The position numbers were made by a program, and so were the translations under genes. 64,000 nt of DNA from DATAEE01 sp963725145. GTDB taxonomy: Bacteria; Acidobacteriota; Vicinamibacteria; Vicinamibacterales; 2-12-FULL-66-21. The DNA lies in the NCBI GenBank assembly GCA_963725145.1, contig CAVRXL010000012.1, forward strand, positions 1,426,001 through 1,490,000, in the 5' to 3' direction. A model generated the notes under the pieces. The model was not told the DNA's origin. It made no database searches and worked only from the letters and a program-made list of their open reading frames with translations. Positions 25,981 through 34,835 of the stretch are shown here, in pieces. Numbering within the stretch: the stretch's first letter is position 1; each line of letters opens with the position of its first letter.

Positions 25981-27135
25981 CTACTGACTCCCGAACTTGA
26001 TGATGAGCAGTGGTCGGGTCCACACCGACTGCCGCTTCTTCCGTTCAGGCTCGCGAGGGGCGGCCGCATCGTGTTGCTGGCGCACGGCCATGCGCCTGAC
26101 GGCTGGTCGACGCGAAGGGAATTTCACGACGTTTCGAGGAGGTGCGGCGACGCGCGACTCCGACGGGCGAGCAACAGTGGCCGCCGCCGGGGCAGCCGCC
26201 GCCGGCGCGACCTGGACGATCGTTTCCGCGGGCTTGACCTCGGTGACCGACGCGACCGGTTGCGGAGCGATCGACCGGGTCGCGGACGGCTGAGAGATCC
26301 ACGTCGCCGCCGCCGCGCCCGAGAGCACCACCGCCGCGCACGCCACAACCCATACCGGAACGCTCCGCACCTCCAGCGGCGGCTGCAGCATGCCGGGGCC
26401 TCGAACAACAGCCACGACCGACTTCGGAGGAAGGCCCGCGGCCCTCGCGTACGCCCGTAGTGACGCTTCGGTCTGGTCACCCGGCGGCCAGCTGTCGAAA
26501 AGGCCCCATTCCAACTCGCGCAGAAGCGTCAGAGGAATCCCCGTTTCCGAGGCGATCGTCGCCAGGGAGACGCCGCAATCGCGCCGCGCGCGGCGCAGAT
26601 CCGAGACCGTCCGGATCGGCTGCGGTCGAATCTCGATCGCGCGGGATCCAACCCGTTCGGCGAATGCCGCCGTCACCGGAAGCGGGTCGACCGGCGCGAT
26701 ACGATCGACGATCAGATACAGATCGTGCAGCGTCTCGAGCGGGACCAGGGCCTGATCGTCGGTCGCCCGCGCGAGGGCGAACATGAGCGCCCCCGGCGCG
26801 CGATTTCCGCAACGCTCGGCTTCGGCGACAAGGGCGGCGAGGATGCGGGCCAGGCTTCGTCCGGCCCGTTGAACGGGCACGTCACGGCCGTGACTCCACG
26901 AGACATGGCCGCTGGCCTCGAGTCGGATGTCGCCGATCGACGGCACTTCGACCGAGACGCCGGCGCGAGCGTCACGCTCCAGCTCTCTTGCGAGGAGCTT
27001 CGCGACTGCCGCGGCTTCGATGATGGTGATTCGGCCATATCGGCTCGCGAGAAGCAGGCTGATCGGAAACGGCTGAGCCATGACGTTCACAATCTCGAGA
27101 TTCGGAATGCGAGTTTCGCGCCAACCTTCGCTCAC
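25981..27135 (-). CDS. HTH-domain single-pass membrane protein (RodZ-like architecture)
   Basis: The GTG at 27135 has a GGAG about 7 bases upstream, and an internal ATG at 27081 lacks one. The ~384-residue protein has an N-terminal domain of unknown type (about 20-165). A HTH of the RodZ/HTH_25 kind follows (about 175-245: TVSDLRRARRDCGVSLATIASETGIPLTLLRELEWG, then LRAYARAAGLPP). One membrane helix (about 265-285) and an Ala/Pro/Val-rich, then Arg-rich tail complete it. A HTH followed by one helix and a low-complexity periplasmic tail is the RodZ plan. The extra N-terminal domain and the basic C-terminus are not typical, so I leave the role open. Confidence 0.6.
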   Translation of the reverse strand: MSEGWRETRIPNLEIVNVMAQPFPISLLLASRYGRITIIEAAAVAKLLARELERDARAGVSVEVPSIGDIRLEASGHVSWSHGRDVPVQRAGRSLARILAALVAEAERCGNRAPGALMFALARATDDQALVPLETLHDLYLIVDRIAPVDPLPVTAAFAERVGSRAIEIRPQPIRTVSDLRRARRDCGVSLATIASETGIPLTLLRELEWGLFDSWPPGDQTEASLRAYARAAGLPPKSVVAVVRGPGMLQPPLEVRSVPVWVVACAAVVLSGAAAATWISQPSATRSIAPQPVASVTEVKPAETIVQVAPAAAAPAAATVARPSESRVAAPPRNVVKFPSRRPAVRRMAVRQQHDAAAPREPERKKRQSVWTRPLLIIKFGSQ

Positions 27136-27234
27136 GCTTCCGCTCCGAAGCGCGAAGGGCGCAGGCGGACCTCACATGCAGATCTTCGGCGCCGGCATCG
27201 ACTATGCACTTTTTAACGGCAGACAGGAGCATGT

Positions 27235-27681
27235 ATGACCGTACGTGATGTGATGACCGCGAACCCGGCCGTTTGTACCCGCGCCACGAAGCTCACAGAG
27301 GTAGCGCGGCTGATGGTGGAGTGCGATTGCGGAGAGATCCCGGTTGTGGACGGCAACGACACGCTGCGCCCCATCGGCGTAGTCACCGACCGGGACATCG
27401 TGTGCCGCATCGTCGCGGAGGGACGGAACCCGGCCGACCAGGCCGCCGGCGACTGCATGACCAGCCCCGTCGTCACGGTAACGCCTGAAACCGACCTCGA
27501 CGCCTGCGTCAACCTGATGGAAGAACGACAAATCCGCCGGGTCCCGGTCGTGGACGAGCGCGGCCGCCTCGCCGGCATCGTCGCCCAGTCGGACGTCGCG
27601 CGGAAGGCGAGCCGGACGCTGACGTCGGATTTAGTACGCGAGGTGTCGCAACCGCAGGCAGCCGGATCGAGAGCGAGCTGA
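27235..27681 (+). CDS. Tandem CBS-domain protein
   Basis: This 148-residue protein consists almost entirely of two CBS domains (about 1-60 and 70-130): TVRDVMTANPAVC...IPVVD...GVVTDRDIVCR and MTSPVVTVTPETDLD...RRVPVVDERGRLAGIVAQSDVA. Paired CBS domains bind adenosyl ligands and regulate partners. Alone, they act as sensors or regulators in trans. The ATG is preceded by ACAGGAG at good spacing. The gene stands by itself, divergent from the HTH gene. Confidence 0.93.
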   Translation: MTVRDVMTANPAVCTRATKLTEVARLMVECDCGEIPVVDGNDTLRPIGVVTDRDIVCRIVAEGRNPADQAAGDCMTSPVVTVTPETDLDACVNLMEERQIRRVPVVDERGRLAGIVAQSDVARKASRTLTSDLVREVSQPQAAGSRAS

Positions 27682-27708
27682 CGCTGGAGGCCGCTGAGCT
27701 GGCTGAGG

Positions 27709-27741
27709 GCGCGGAGACGATCGTTTAGATCCTCTCCGCGC
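27709..27741. terminator. Probable bidirectional terminator hairpin
   Basis: Nine-base arms GCGCGGAGA (27709-27717) and TCTCCGCGC (27733-27741) surround a 15-nt loop between the convergent CBS and histone-like genes. There is a short T run in the loop but none right after the stem, so termination strength is uncertain. Confidence 0.6.
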
Positions 27742-27752
27742 GCTCCGCGTCT

Positions 27753-28058
27753 TCAGAACCTTGGTTCGTCCTTGGGCGGCAGCAGCCCGAAGTCGCCCAT
27801 GGGCGGCTGACCGACAGGCTCTGCGAAGCCGACGGCTGGAGCCGGGGCCGGCGTCCGCGCCGGCGTGCGTCGCGGCGCCGCCCGCTTGGCGCGGCGCACC
27901 ACCCGCTTCACTCGGCGTTTCACCCGCCGTACGGCTCGCTTTGTCCTGCGTACGGCTCGCTTCGTCCTGCGCGCCGACCTGCGCGCCTTTCGGGAAGCGC
28001 GGCCTGCTTTGCGCTTGCCCGCCTTCTTCTTCCCTTTCGCACTCCGCTTCTTCGCCAT
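27753..28058 (-). CDS. Histone H1-like Lys/Arg-repeat protein
   Basis: This 101-residue protein starts MAKKRSAKGKKKAGKRKAG and continues as imperfect KRAVRR-type heptads (RTKRAVRR, RTKRAVRR, RVKRRVKR) to about residue 62. An Ala/Pro hinge follows, then a neutral-to-acidic tail (GFAEPVGQPPMGDF...KDEP). A strong AGGGGG ribosome binding site lies 5 bases before the ATG. The heptads would make an amphipathic, extremely basic helix, so nucleic-acid binding is the natural guess, like bacterial H1-like proteins. Homopolymeric bias could also arise from GC-rich drift, but the ribosome binding site and the ordered domain change argue for a real gene. Confidence 0.65.
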   Translation of the reverse strand: MAKKRSAKGKKKAGKRKAGRASRKARRSARRTKRAVRRTKRAVRRVKRRVKRVVRRAKRAAPRRTPARTPAPAPAVGFAEPVGQPPMGDFGLLPPKDEPRF

Positions 28059-28114
28059 TTAATCCCCCTGGGTGGGGCCCTATCCTTACCGAAATCCGGA
28101 AGCGGAGCAAGACG

Positions 28115-28140
28115 CCCGCCTTCGCCGAGGCTACGGCGGG
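28115..28140. repeat. Palindrome-bounded repeat (family D, GCCCGCCTTCGCC type)
   Basis: CCCGCC and GGCGGG arms enclose TTCGCCGAGGCTAC just upstream of the nitrilase-fold gene. In one frame the element encodes PAFAEATAG. I recognise the sequence from memory as common in related environmental genomes, but I cannot confirm that here. Confidence 0.4.
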
Positions 28141-28157
28141 GCAAGTAGAATGCGCTG

Positions 28158-28979
28158 ATGCGGATCGCGCTCGTCCAGCAACGGGCCCTGCCGGACAAAT
28201 CACTGAACGTCGCGCGCGGGTTGCGCGCCCTCGAGGAAGCGGCGCGCGCCGGCGCCTCGCTCGTGGCCTTCGCCGAGCTGGCATTCGAACGGTTCCATCC
28301 GCAGCGGCCGGCGGAAGGGGACGTCGAGGGGCTTGCCGAGCCGGTGCCAGGGCCGATCGTCGATGCATTTGCCGAAGGCGCCCGCCGTCACGGCGTCGCC
28401 GTGGTTCTGAATCTGTTCGAGCGGGAGGGTCGTCGCACGTATGACTGCTCACCGGTTCTCGACTCGGATGGCCGGCTCCTCGGGCGCACACGAATGGTGC
28501 ACATCACCGAGTACTCCTGCTTTCACGAGCAGGGCTACTACACGCCCGGCGACACCGGCGCGCCTGTGTATGACACAGGCGTGGGACGGGTCGGCGTCGC
28601 GATCTGTTATGACCGGCATTACCCGGAGTACATGCGCGCGCTCGCGCTGGCGGGGGCGGATCTCGTCGTCGTCCCGCAGGCGGGCGCCGCCGGCGAATGG
28701 CCGGACGGCCTCTACGAGGCTGAGATGCGGGTCGCGGCGTTCCAGAACGGGTACTTCGTCGCGCTGTGCAACCGGGTAGGGGAAGAAGAGTGTCTGACGT
28801 TCTCCGGCGAGTCGTTCGTGTGCGGTCCGGACGGCGCCGTCATCGCGCGCGCACCGGCGGGTCAGGACCACATCCTGTACGCGGACATCGATCTCGCCTC
28901 TGCGGCGGGCTCCCACGCACGCCGTCTCTTCCTGCGGCATCGCCGGCCGGAGCTCTACGCCGCGTGGGTCGGCCGATGA
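28158..28979 (+). CDS. Carbon-nitrogen hydrolase (nitrilase superfamily), catalytic Lys position altered
   Basis: This 273-residue protein has the nitrilase fold. The catalytic Glu40 sits in FAELAF and the nucleophile Cys150 in VAICYDRHYPEY, with GDTG and VVPQAG blocks close to N-carbamoylputrescine amidase. The segment that normally supplies the catalytic Lys (RKMHIP in that family) reads TRMVHITEY (from residue 111), so the Lys is replaced by Met113 or, with a one-residue slip, Arg112. A second Cys (C121) and His123 follow closely. It may be a divergent amidase or a non-catalytic member. It overlaps the next gene by 4 bp. Confidence 0.85.
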   Translation: MRIALVQQRALPDKSLNVARGLRALEEAARAGASLVAFAELAFERFHPQRPAEGDVEGLAEPVPGPIVDAFAEGARRHGVAVVLNLFEREGRRTYDCSPVLDSDGRLLGRTRMVHITEYSCFHEQGYYTPGDTGAPVYDTGVGRVGVAICYDRHYPEYMRALALAGADLVVVPQAGAAGEWPDGLYEAEMRVAAFQNGYFVALCNRVGEEECLTFSGESFVCGPDGAVIARAPAGQDHILYADIDLASAAGSHARRLFLRHRRPELYAAWVGR

Positions 28980-29383
28980 TCGTCTACCGCCGCGAGAACG
29001 ATCTCGATCTCGACGTGGTTGTCGAACTGTACCGCGCATCCACGCTGGGTGAGCGCCGGCCGATCGATGACCGCGATCGGATGCGCAAGATGCTCCTGCA
29101 CGCCAACCTCGTGATCGCGGCGTGGGACGACAGTCTGCTGGTTGGCATTTCGCGTGCGCTTTCAGACTTCGCGTACGCGACATATCTGTCGGACCTGGCC
29201 GTGCGCGTGTCGCATCAGCGCCGGGGTATCGGGAAGGAGCTCATGCGGCAGACGCAGGCAGCGGCACCGTCCGCGACAGTGATCCTGCTCGCGGCTCCGG
29301 CTGCGGAGCCGTACTATCCGCACGTCGGTTTTACGCACCACCCGCAAGCATGGGTGTTGCGTCCCGGCCAGCACATCTCGTAA
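28976..29383 (+). CDS. GNAT-family N-acetyltransferase
   Basis: The ATG overlapping the nitrilase-fold stop gives a compact 135-residue GNAT protein. The acetyl-CoA site is visible as LAVRVSHQRRGIGKELMRQ (R/Q-x-x-G-x-G/A), preceded by an ATYLSDLAV strand. The C-terminal PYYPHVGFTHHPQAWV fits the fold's end. GNATs transfer acetyl groups to amines. Coupling to an amidase-like gene suggests related nitrogen-compound chemistry, but the substrate is unknown. Confidence 0.85.
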   Translation: MIVYRRENDLDLDVVVELYRASTLGERRPIDDRDRMRKMLLHANLVIAAWDDSLLVGISRALSDFAYATYLSDLAVRVSHQRRGIGKELMRQTQAAAPSATVILLAAPAAEPYYPHVGFTHHPQAWVLRPGQHIS

Positions 29384-29400
29384 TCGACCGCGGGCACCCG

Positions 29401-30258
29401 CTAGATTTCGCGCAGGCGCCGATCCGCGGCATCGCGCTGGGCCGTCGCATCCGTCAGGTCGCGCGCGGCGCGCTGGGCCGTGCGCCGGACTTCATCGAGC
29501 GCGGTTCGCGCGGCCCCGACGCGCGCTTCGGCCTTTTCGAGGCTGCGGCGTACATCGCGTTCGTCACGTTCGGCCTCCGCCAGCGCCGCCTCGGCGCGCT
29601 CGACGCGCTCCGCGTGCCGCGATGCCGCGCTCTCGGCCTTGCGAAGGCTCGATTCAGCCTCCCGCAGCGTCTCGCGAGCAGCAACACGGCGCCGCTCCTG
29701 GCTCTCGCGTTTCTGCTCGTCGGTCGGCGTCGATCGATCCCGGTCGGCCGGACGTCTGTCCGGCATGCGCAGCACGCGCGCCGCCGGTTTGACGTTCGCA
29801 AAGAGCTCGAAGCCGCCGGGCGTGAGCGGCCGCGTCAGCCTGCCGGGCGGCTCGCTGTCGACGGGGAGTGCCGCAAGCGTTTTTGAGATGACATCCACCG
29901 TGGAGGATGTCGCCGGATGTCCCGCGCGCTCGAGGATCGCGATCGCCTCTTTGAGCGCCGCGTTCAGCGCGCGACGATGCGCGTCGTCGGGATCGCGGAG
30001 ATCCACCTTCTTGCCGGCCAGCGCCGCGCGATGCGCGCTGCGAAGTCGTTCGGCCGCCGAGGTGAGCGCATCGTACTTGTCGCGCGCGGTCCAGAAGACC
30101 TGATTGACGGTCCACGCGGGAAGCGTCGGTTTGGCGAGCGCGCGGATCCTGGGACCCTCGTCGCTTTCCGATTCCTTCGCCAGCGCCGCGCGCGCGGCGG
30201 TGAACTGCTCGAGCGGAAGCTGATAGAGACCGTCCACGTCGGAGTCTCGGCGGGCCAT
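29401..30258 (-). CDS. Hypothetical protein with long C-terminal coiled coil
   Basis: The start at 30258 gives MARRDSDVDGLYQLPLEQFTAARAALAKE. The 285-residue protein has a conserved-looking N-terminal part (to about 150, including PTLPAWTVNQVFWTARDKYDALT). A Pro-rich hinge and a heptad-rich coiled coil (about 185-285) dominated by Ala, Arg and Glu follow. No enzymatic motif, signal peptide or membrane segment is visible. I recall similar unannotated proteins in other high-GC bacteria, but no function. It is divergent from the CsbD gene. Confidence 0.7.
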   Translation of the reverse strand: MARRDSDVDGLYQLPLEQFTAARAALAKESESDEGPRIRALAKPTLPAWTVNQVFWTARDKYDALTSAAERLRSAHRAALAGKKVDLRDPDDAHRRALNAALKEAIAILERAGHPATSSTVDVISKTLAALPVDSEPPGRLTRPLTPGGFELFANVKPAARVLRMPDRRPADRDRSTPTDEQKRESQERRRVAARETLREAESSLRKAESAASRHAERVERAEAALAEAERDERDVRRSLEKAEARVGAARTALDEVRRTAQRAARDLTDATAQRDAADRRLREI

Positions 30259-30371
30259 TCCGTCCCCCAACATTCTGCGACATCGTATCGCGTTTTCCGA
30301 CTCATCTTCTGTGCGGTCGAGTTCGTTGTGAGGGTCCAACTCTTGCACGAACCCCCCCAGGAGGCCGCCAC

Positions 30372-30575
30372 ATGAATCGCGACGAGCTCGAAGGCAAGGT
30401 AGACCAGCTGAAGGGGAAGGCGAAGCAGGGGATCGGCCGTGCGACCGACGACCCGGATCTCATCGACGAGGGCATCGAGGACGAGGCAAGCGGCGAGGTG
30501 CAGGAAGGCTTCGGGAAGGCGCGACGCAAGGTCGGCGAAGCCATAGAGGATGTCGGCGAGAAGATCAAGAAATAG
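30372..30575 (+). CDS. CsbD-family stress protein
   Basis: This 67-residue hydrophilic protein begins MNRDELEGKVDQLKGKAKQGIGRATDD and continues with the second CsbD repeat-like half EDEASGEVQEGFGKARRKVGEA. The CsbD family is small, highly charged and general-stress induced in several bacteria, with unknown biochemical role. A strong AGGAGG lies 7 bases before the ATG. A palindrome and the DNA ligase follow. Confidence 0.92.
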   Translation: MNRDELEGKVDQLKGKAKQGIGRATDDPDLIDEGIEDEASGEVQEGFGKARRKVGEAIEDVGEKIKK

Positions 30576-30590
30576 GATGTGGAAATAGCA

Positions 30591-30620
30591 TGTGGTACGA
30601 CCCTTACGGGTCGTACCACA
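30591..30620 (+). repeat. Perfect 13-bp-stem hairpin abutting the DNA ligase start (family E)
   Basis: TGTGGTACGACCC and its exact complement GGGTCGTACCACA flank a TTAC loop. The last stem base is immediately followed by the GTG start of the ligase gene. No Shine-Dalgarno sequence remains between hairpin and start codon. Confidence 0.8.
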
Positions 30621-32180
30621 GTGCTGTTGAATGAGCTCGTTGCGACGTCGGCCGCGGTCCAGGCGGCCTCGGGCCGCCTCGACAAGACTGCCCGGATTGC
30701 CGCGCTCCTGACGCGTCTCGCACCCGACGAAATCGAGATCGCCGTCACGTTCCTCTCGGGCGCGATGCGCCAGGGACGCGTCGGCGTGGGCTGGGCCGCG
30801 ATTCGCGCCGCCGCGTCGACGCCCGCGGCTGACTCGCCATCTGTCACTCTGCAAGAGGTCGATCGCACCTTCGATCGAATCGCCTCGGTGCGAGGCGGCG
30901 GTTCCGGTCGCGCACGGGCGAGCCTGCTCGAGGAGCTTTTCGGTCGTGCCACGAAACCCGAGCAGGATTTCCTCGTGCGGCTGCTGCACGGCGAGCTGCG
31001 GCAGGGCGCGCTCGAAGGGGTCGTCGTGGATGCCGTCGCGAAGGCGGCCGGCGTTCGCGCCGCCGCGGTCCGCCGGGCCGCGATGATGGCCGGCGATCTC
31101 GCCCCCGTCGCGAGAGCCGCGCTCGTCGAGGGGGAGCCGGCGCTTGCGCGGTTCGCCCTCCAGCTGCTGCGGCCCGTGCAGCCGATGCTCGCCGAACCGG
31201 CCGGCGATCTCGAGGAGGCGCTCAGGGACTCCGGCGATCCGCTCGTCGAGCAGAAACTCGACGGCGCCCGCATCCAGGTCCACAAGGCGGGAGACGAGGT
31301 TCACGTCTTTTCCCGCACGCTGAACGAGGTGACCGACGCGGTTCCCGAGGTGGTCGACGTCGTACGCGCCTCACCCCGTCGCGAGCTCGTGGTCGACGGC
31401 GAGGTGATCGCGCTGCAGGGATCGGGGATCCCGCATCCATTTCAAGTCACGATGCGGCGGTTCGGGAGACGCCTGGACGTCGATCGCCTGCGCGCGGATC
31501 TCCCGCTCACGCCCTTCTTTTTCGACTGCCTGTTCGTCGACGGCACGACGCTTCTCGATGAGCCGCTCGAGCGCCGGACGGCCGCCCTCGCAGAGTCGAT
31601 TGAGACCGACGCAATCGTCCCGCGGCTCGTTCGTCCCGGCGCGGCGGAGGCGGCGGGGTTTCTCGAGCGGACCCTGGCCGCCGGGCACGAGGGGGTCATG
31701 GTCAAGGCGCTTGGCGCGCCCTACGCGGCGGGCCGCCGGGGCGCGGCCTGGCTCAAGGTCAAACGCGCCCGCACCCTCGACCTCGTCGTCCTGGCCGCAG
31801 AGTGGGGAAGCGGCCGGCGTCGCGGGTGGCTGAGCAACCTCCACCTCGGCGCGCGCGATGACGAGCGCGGCGGCTTCGTCATGCTCGGCAAGACGTTCAA
31901 AGGACTGACCGACGAGGTGCTGACGTGGCAGACGCGCGAGTTCCTGGCGCGCGAGATCGGCCGGGACGAGTACACCGTCTACATCCGTCCCGATCTGGTC
32001 GTCGAGATCGCGTTCAACGATCTGCAGGCGAGTCCGCACTATCCGGGCGGGCTCGCGCTGCGTTTTGCGCGCGTGAAACGGTACCGCGCCGACAAAACCG
32101 CCGCCGACGCGGATTCGTTCGAGGCCGTCCGCCGCGTTTACACGCAGATGACCGGTCTGGAGGCCCCGGCGCGGCGATGA
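30621..32180 (+). CDS. ATP-dependent DNA ligase (archaeal/LigB type)
   Basis: The GTG start gives VLLNELVATSAAVQAASGRLDKTARIAALL, the usual beginning of this ligase group; codons upstream read through a hairpin repeat. The 519-residue protein has an N-terminal DNA-binding domain (to about 195), the nucleotidyltransferase motif I EQKLDGARIQ with adenylated Lys212, and further motifs (FDCLFVDGT; HEGVMVKAL). The OB-fold end has AWLKVKRA, and then LVVEIAFNDLQASPHYPGGLALRFAR. It seals nicks using ATP and is an accessory ligase in bacteria, for repair, beside the NAD-dependent LigA. It converges on the broken receptor gene. Confidence 0.93.
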   Translation: MLLNELVATSAAVQAASGRLDKTARIAALLTRLAPDEIEIAVTFLSGAMRQGRVGVGWAAIRAAASTPAADSPSVTLQEVDRTFDRIASVRGGGSGRARASLLEELFGRATKPEQDFLVRLLHGELRQGALEGVVVDAVAKAAGVRAAAVRRAAMMAGDLAPVARAALVEGEPALARFALQLLRPVQPMLAEPAGDLEEALRDSGDPLVEQKLDGARIQVHKAGDEVHVFSRTLNEVTDAVPEVVDVVRASPRRELVVDGEVIALQGSGIPHPFQVTMRRFGRRLDVDRLRADLPLTPFFFDCLFVDGTTLLDEPLERRTAALAESIETDAIVPRLVRPGAAEAAGFLERTLAAGHEGVMVKALGAPYAAGRRGAAWLKVKRARTLDLVVLAAEWGSGRRRGWLSNLHLGARDDERGGFVMLGKTFKGLTDEVLTWQTREFLAREIGRDEYTVYIRPDLVVEIAFNDLQASPHYPGGLALRFARVKRYRADKTAADADSFEAVRRVYTQMTGLEAPARR

Positions 32181-32194
32181 TAGAACATGCTCTT

Positions 32195-34744
32195 CTACCG
32201 GGCCGCGCCGAACGAGAAGCCGATCGACCTCTCGATCGGGTTGTAGAACGTCCCGTAGTTGAGTGAGGTGAGGTTGTTCTGCACGTCTCGATCGGCCGAC
32301 GCGCCGAACACGTTGTACATCTTGATGCCGGCCCGGAACTGGTACTTCTTGAATCGCCAGGGGCGCGACAATTGAAAATCCAGCGTGCTCACGGTCGGCA
32401 TTCGCCCCGCACGGCTGCGAGGCCCCACGAAATCCAGGAACTCGTCGACGGCAGACCAGGGAAACCCGGATCGGATTTCAAGGACGGGTGCGAACACCAG
32501 TTTCGCCGGGAGCCCGAACGTGCCTCGCGCGATCAACCGATGAGGCACGTCGGTCGGTATCAGGTTGTTCTCGTTCGCGCGGAGAATCGGATTGCGCAGG
32601 TTGCCGTAGAACTGGTCGTAGTTGTTCAGATCCGCGTTGCCGTGCGACCGGACGTAGGACACGGTGAGGTCACGGCTCTCGCCGCCGAGGTAGCGCATCG
32701 GTCGTCTCCAGCTCCCAGTACCGCGAGGTGCCGGTACTCGAGAGCCGGATCGTTCCTGCGGCAGGATCGGGCTCGAGCAGGTATTCGTGCGACCCGTGGC
32801 GGCGCAGATACTCCACCTTGAGGAGGAACCGGCGTCCGAACCGTTGGTCCCACTCGACGTTGCCGACGATCGCTTCGGGCGTGCGCAGGTCCGCATCCAT
32901 CACGTGCGCGAAGCTCACGGGCGGACCGAGCGCCGGGCCATCTGCCGCGAAGCGCGACACGACGCGCGTTTCGAATGACGGAAAGGCGCCGATGTTGAGC
33001 GGCGTCCGCTGCGAAAATTTTCCGACGCCGCCTCGCAGGATGGCGCGGCCATCGGGCAGCACGCCGATCGACGCGCCGGCGCGCGGCGACCAGTTGACAC
33101 GCTCGACGATCGCATCCCGATCCATGCGCAGGCCCAGCTCGAGGGTAAGCCGGGGACCGATCCGCCAGCGGTCCTGTGCGAAGACGGCGAGCTCCGTCCC
33201 GTTGATCTCCTGCGTGGTCGGCTCGCCGAACACGGTGAGCTCGGCCAGGGATTCGTCGAGCCGCCGGATCTCGATCGGCCGACTTGCGCTCGTCCCACTG
33301 TATCCCGAGTTCTGGAGGTCGAAGCCGAACTTGAACACATGGTGCCCGGCCCAGCGATCGCGCGAGATGCTGAGCGCCTCGACGAGCTGGACGCTGTGAA
33401 CCTCTCGTTCCTGATCGTTGAAGAAGGCGCCGCTCTGAGTCTCCGGAGCGTAGATCATCGGCGCGCGACCGTCCGTATTGACATTGATCTCGAACCACCG
33501 GCCGGAGAACGTCGATTCGAGCACGATGTCGGGCGTGAGGCCGAAGCGATCCACGAGCCCGGCCGACGCGCCGCTCTGATTGAAGTCGGGCGTGACCTCG
33601 GGCGGGCGGAACGTATCCATCGTCACCCGCCGGATCTCGCGCGGGAACAGAATCACGCCGCCGCCGACGGTATGCCGCGTCGACAGCACGCTGTCGACGC
33701 GCGTGAACGAGTCGAAGCTGGTCAGCTTTACCTCCGGCTCGTCAGGCAGACTCTTGACCGGTGTGGCGACGTATCGATACTGAAAGTCCTGCGCGAGGAA
33801 GAGCCGATCCTGCTTGAGCGGACCGCGCACGGAGAATCTCGGCTCGAAGCCCCGGATGCCAGTGAGCCCTTTGCGAAAGCGCGGCATCAGGTTGCCCGGT
33901 TTGATCTCCCATTCGTTCGTCCCGCGCCGCGTTCGGACCTGCGTGATGCTCGTCGAGAAGCGCCCGTACTCTGCCGCGAACGGATTGGCCATGACCTCGA
34001 CGGATTCAACGCTGGGACCTGGGAGGTCGAGATCGAAATCGCCGGATGAGGGGTCGATCAGGCTCGCGCTGCTGATCTGCAGCGCGCCCTGCGTGGGATG
34101 ACCGCCCTTGACCCGCAGACGGCCGTCTGCTCCTCGCACGACGCCAGGCAGGAGTGGAAGCAGACTCTGGAAGTCGTCTCCCTCGAGCGGTGCGACGTCG
34201 AGCAGCGAGCCCGAGAGCATGTCGCTCGCCGAGACCGGCTGCAAGCGTCAGGCTCTCGAGCGGTTCGGGCAGCGGCTCGAGGGGCGGAACGGGTTCGGGT
34301 GGGTCAACCGGCGAGGCAGCCGCGGACTTCGACCGGCGGGACGGTGAAGGCCAGGTGGATGTCGAGCAGAACCTGCGCGGTCTCGCCCGATCGCACGTCG
34401 AACTGCGCCGAGCCCTGCGAGACGAATCCCGGTCGGGTGGCCGATATGAAATAGCGGCCCGGCGGCACGTCTGGAAAGCTGACCTGTCCTGCGCCGTCGG
34501 TTATCGTCTTTGCGAGCGTCATCTTCTCGCCCGCTGTCTTCAGCTCGACCTCGACTCCCGCCATGCGCACGGTGCCTTCGAGAACCGAGATGGTGGCGAC
34601 GACGCGGCCCGGTCCTTCCGGCGGGCGCGGCAGCGGCTGCACGGGCGGGATGGGCCCCTGCTGACGGGCCCATGCGGGCGCCGGTGTCGCGAGCGATGTC
34701 AGAGCGAGCCAGACTGCGGCAACCCACGAGGTGCGGGCAAGCAC
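32195..34744 (-). pseudogene. Outer-membrane TonB-receptor-like protein with carboxypeptidase-regulatory N-domain, several frameshifts
   Basis: Read on the minus strand, the N-terminal piece (34744-34304) has a signal peptide and a carboxypeptidase-regulatory beta-sandwich (GTVRMAGVEVEL...YFISATRPGFVSQG). A short PEP-rich linker is readable in a second frame. Then comes a plug- and barrel-like region (LSGSLLDVAPLEGDDFQSLLPLLPGVVRG, AAEYGRFSTSITQVRTRRGTNEWE, ..., to about 32700). The last 170 residues (GGESRDLTVSYVRSHGNADLNNYDQFYGN to the end) need another frame change. In total at least three indels break an otherwise well-preserved gene of about 850 codons. Intact homologues would be outer-membrane carbohydrate or siderophore-type receptors. 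Confidence 0.75.
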
Positions 34745-34835
34745 AGCCTCACTTTACGTCAGTCTTGACAGAATCCGGCGACAGGCGCTCTATACTCTCG
34801 TCTGCCCCTTCGGGGCAACAAAGGAGAGGCTTCGC

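Noticed and set aside
34765..34796. TTGACA and TATACT upstream of the secreted propeller gene as a promoter
   Set aside because: Both boxes are good but the spacer is 20 bases, outside the usual 16-18, so I did not list it as a feature.
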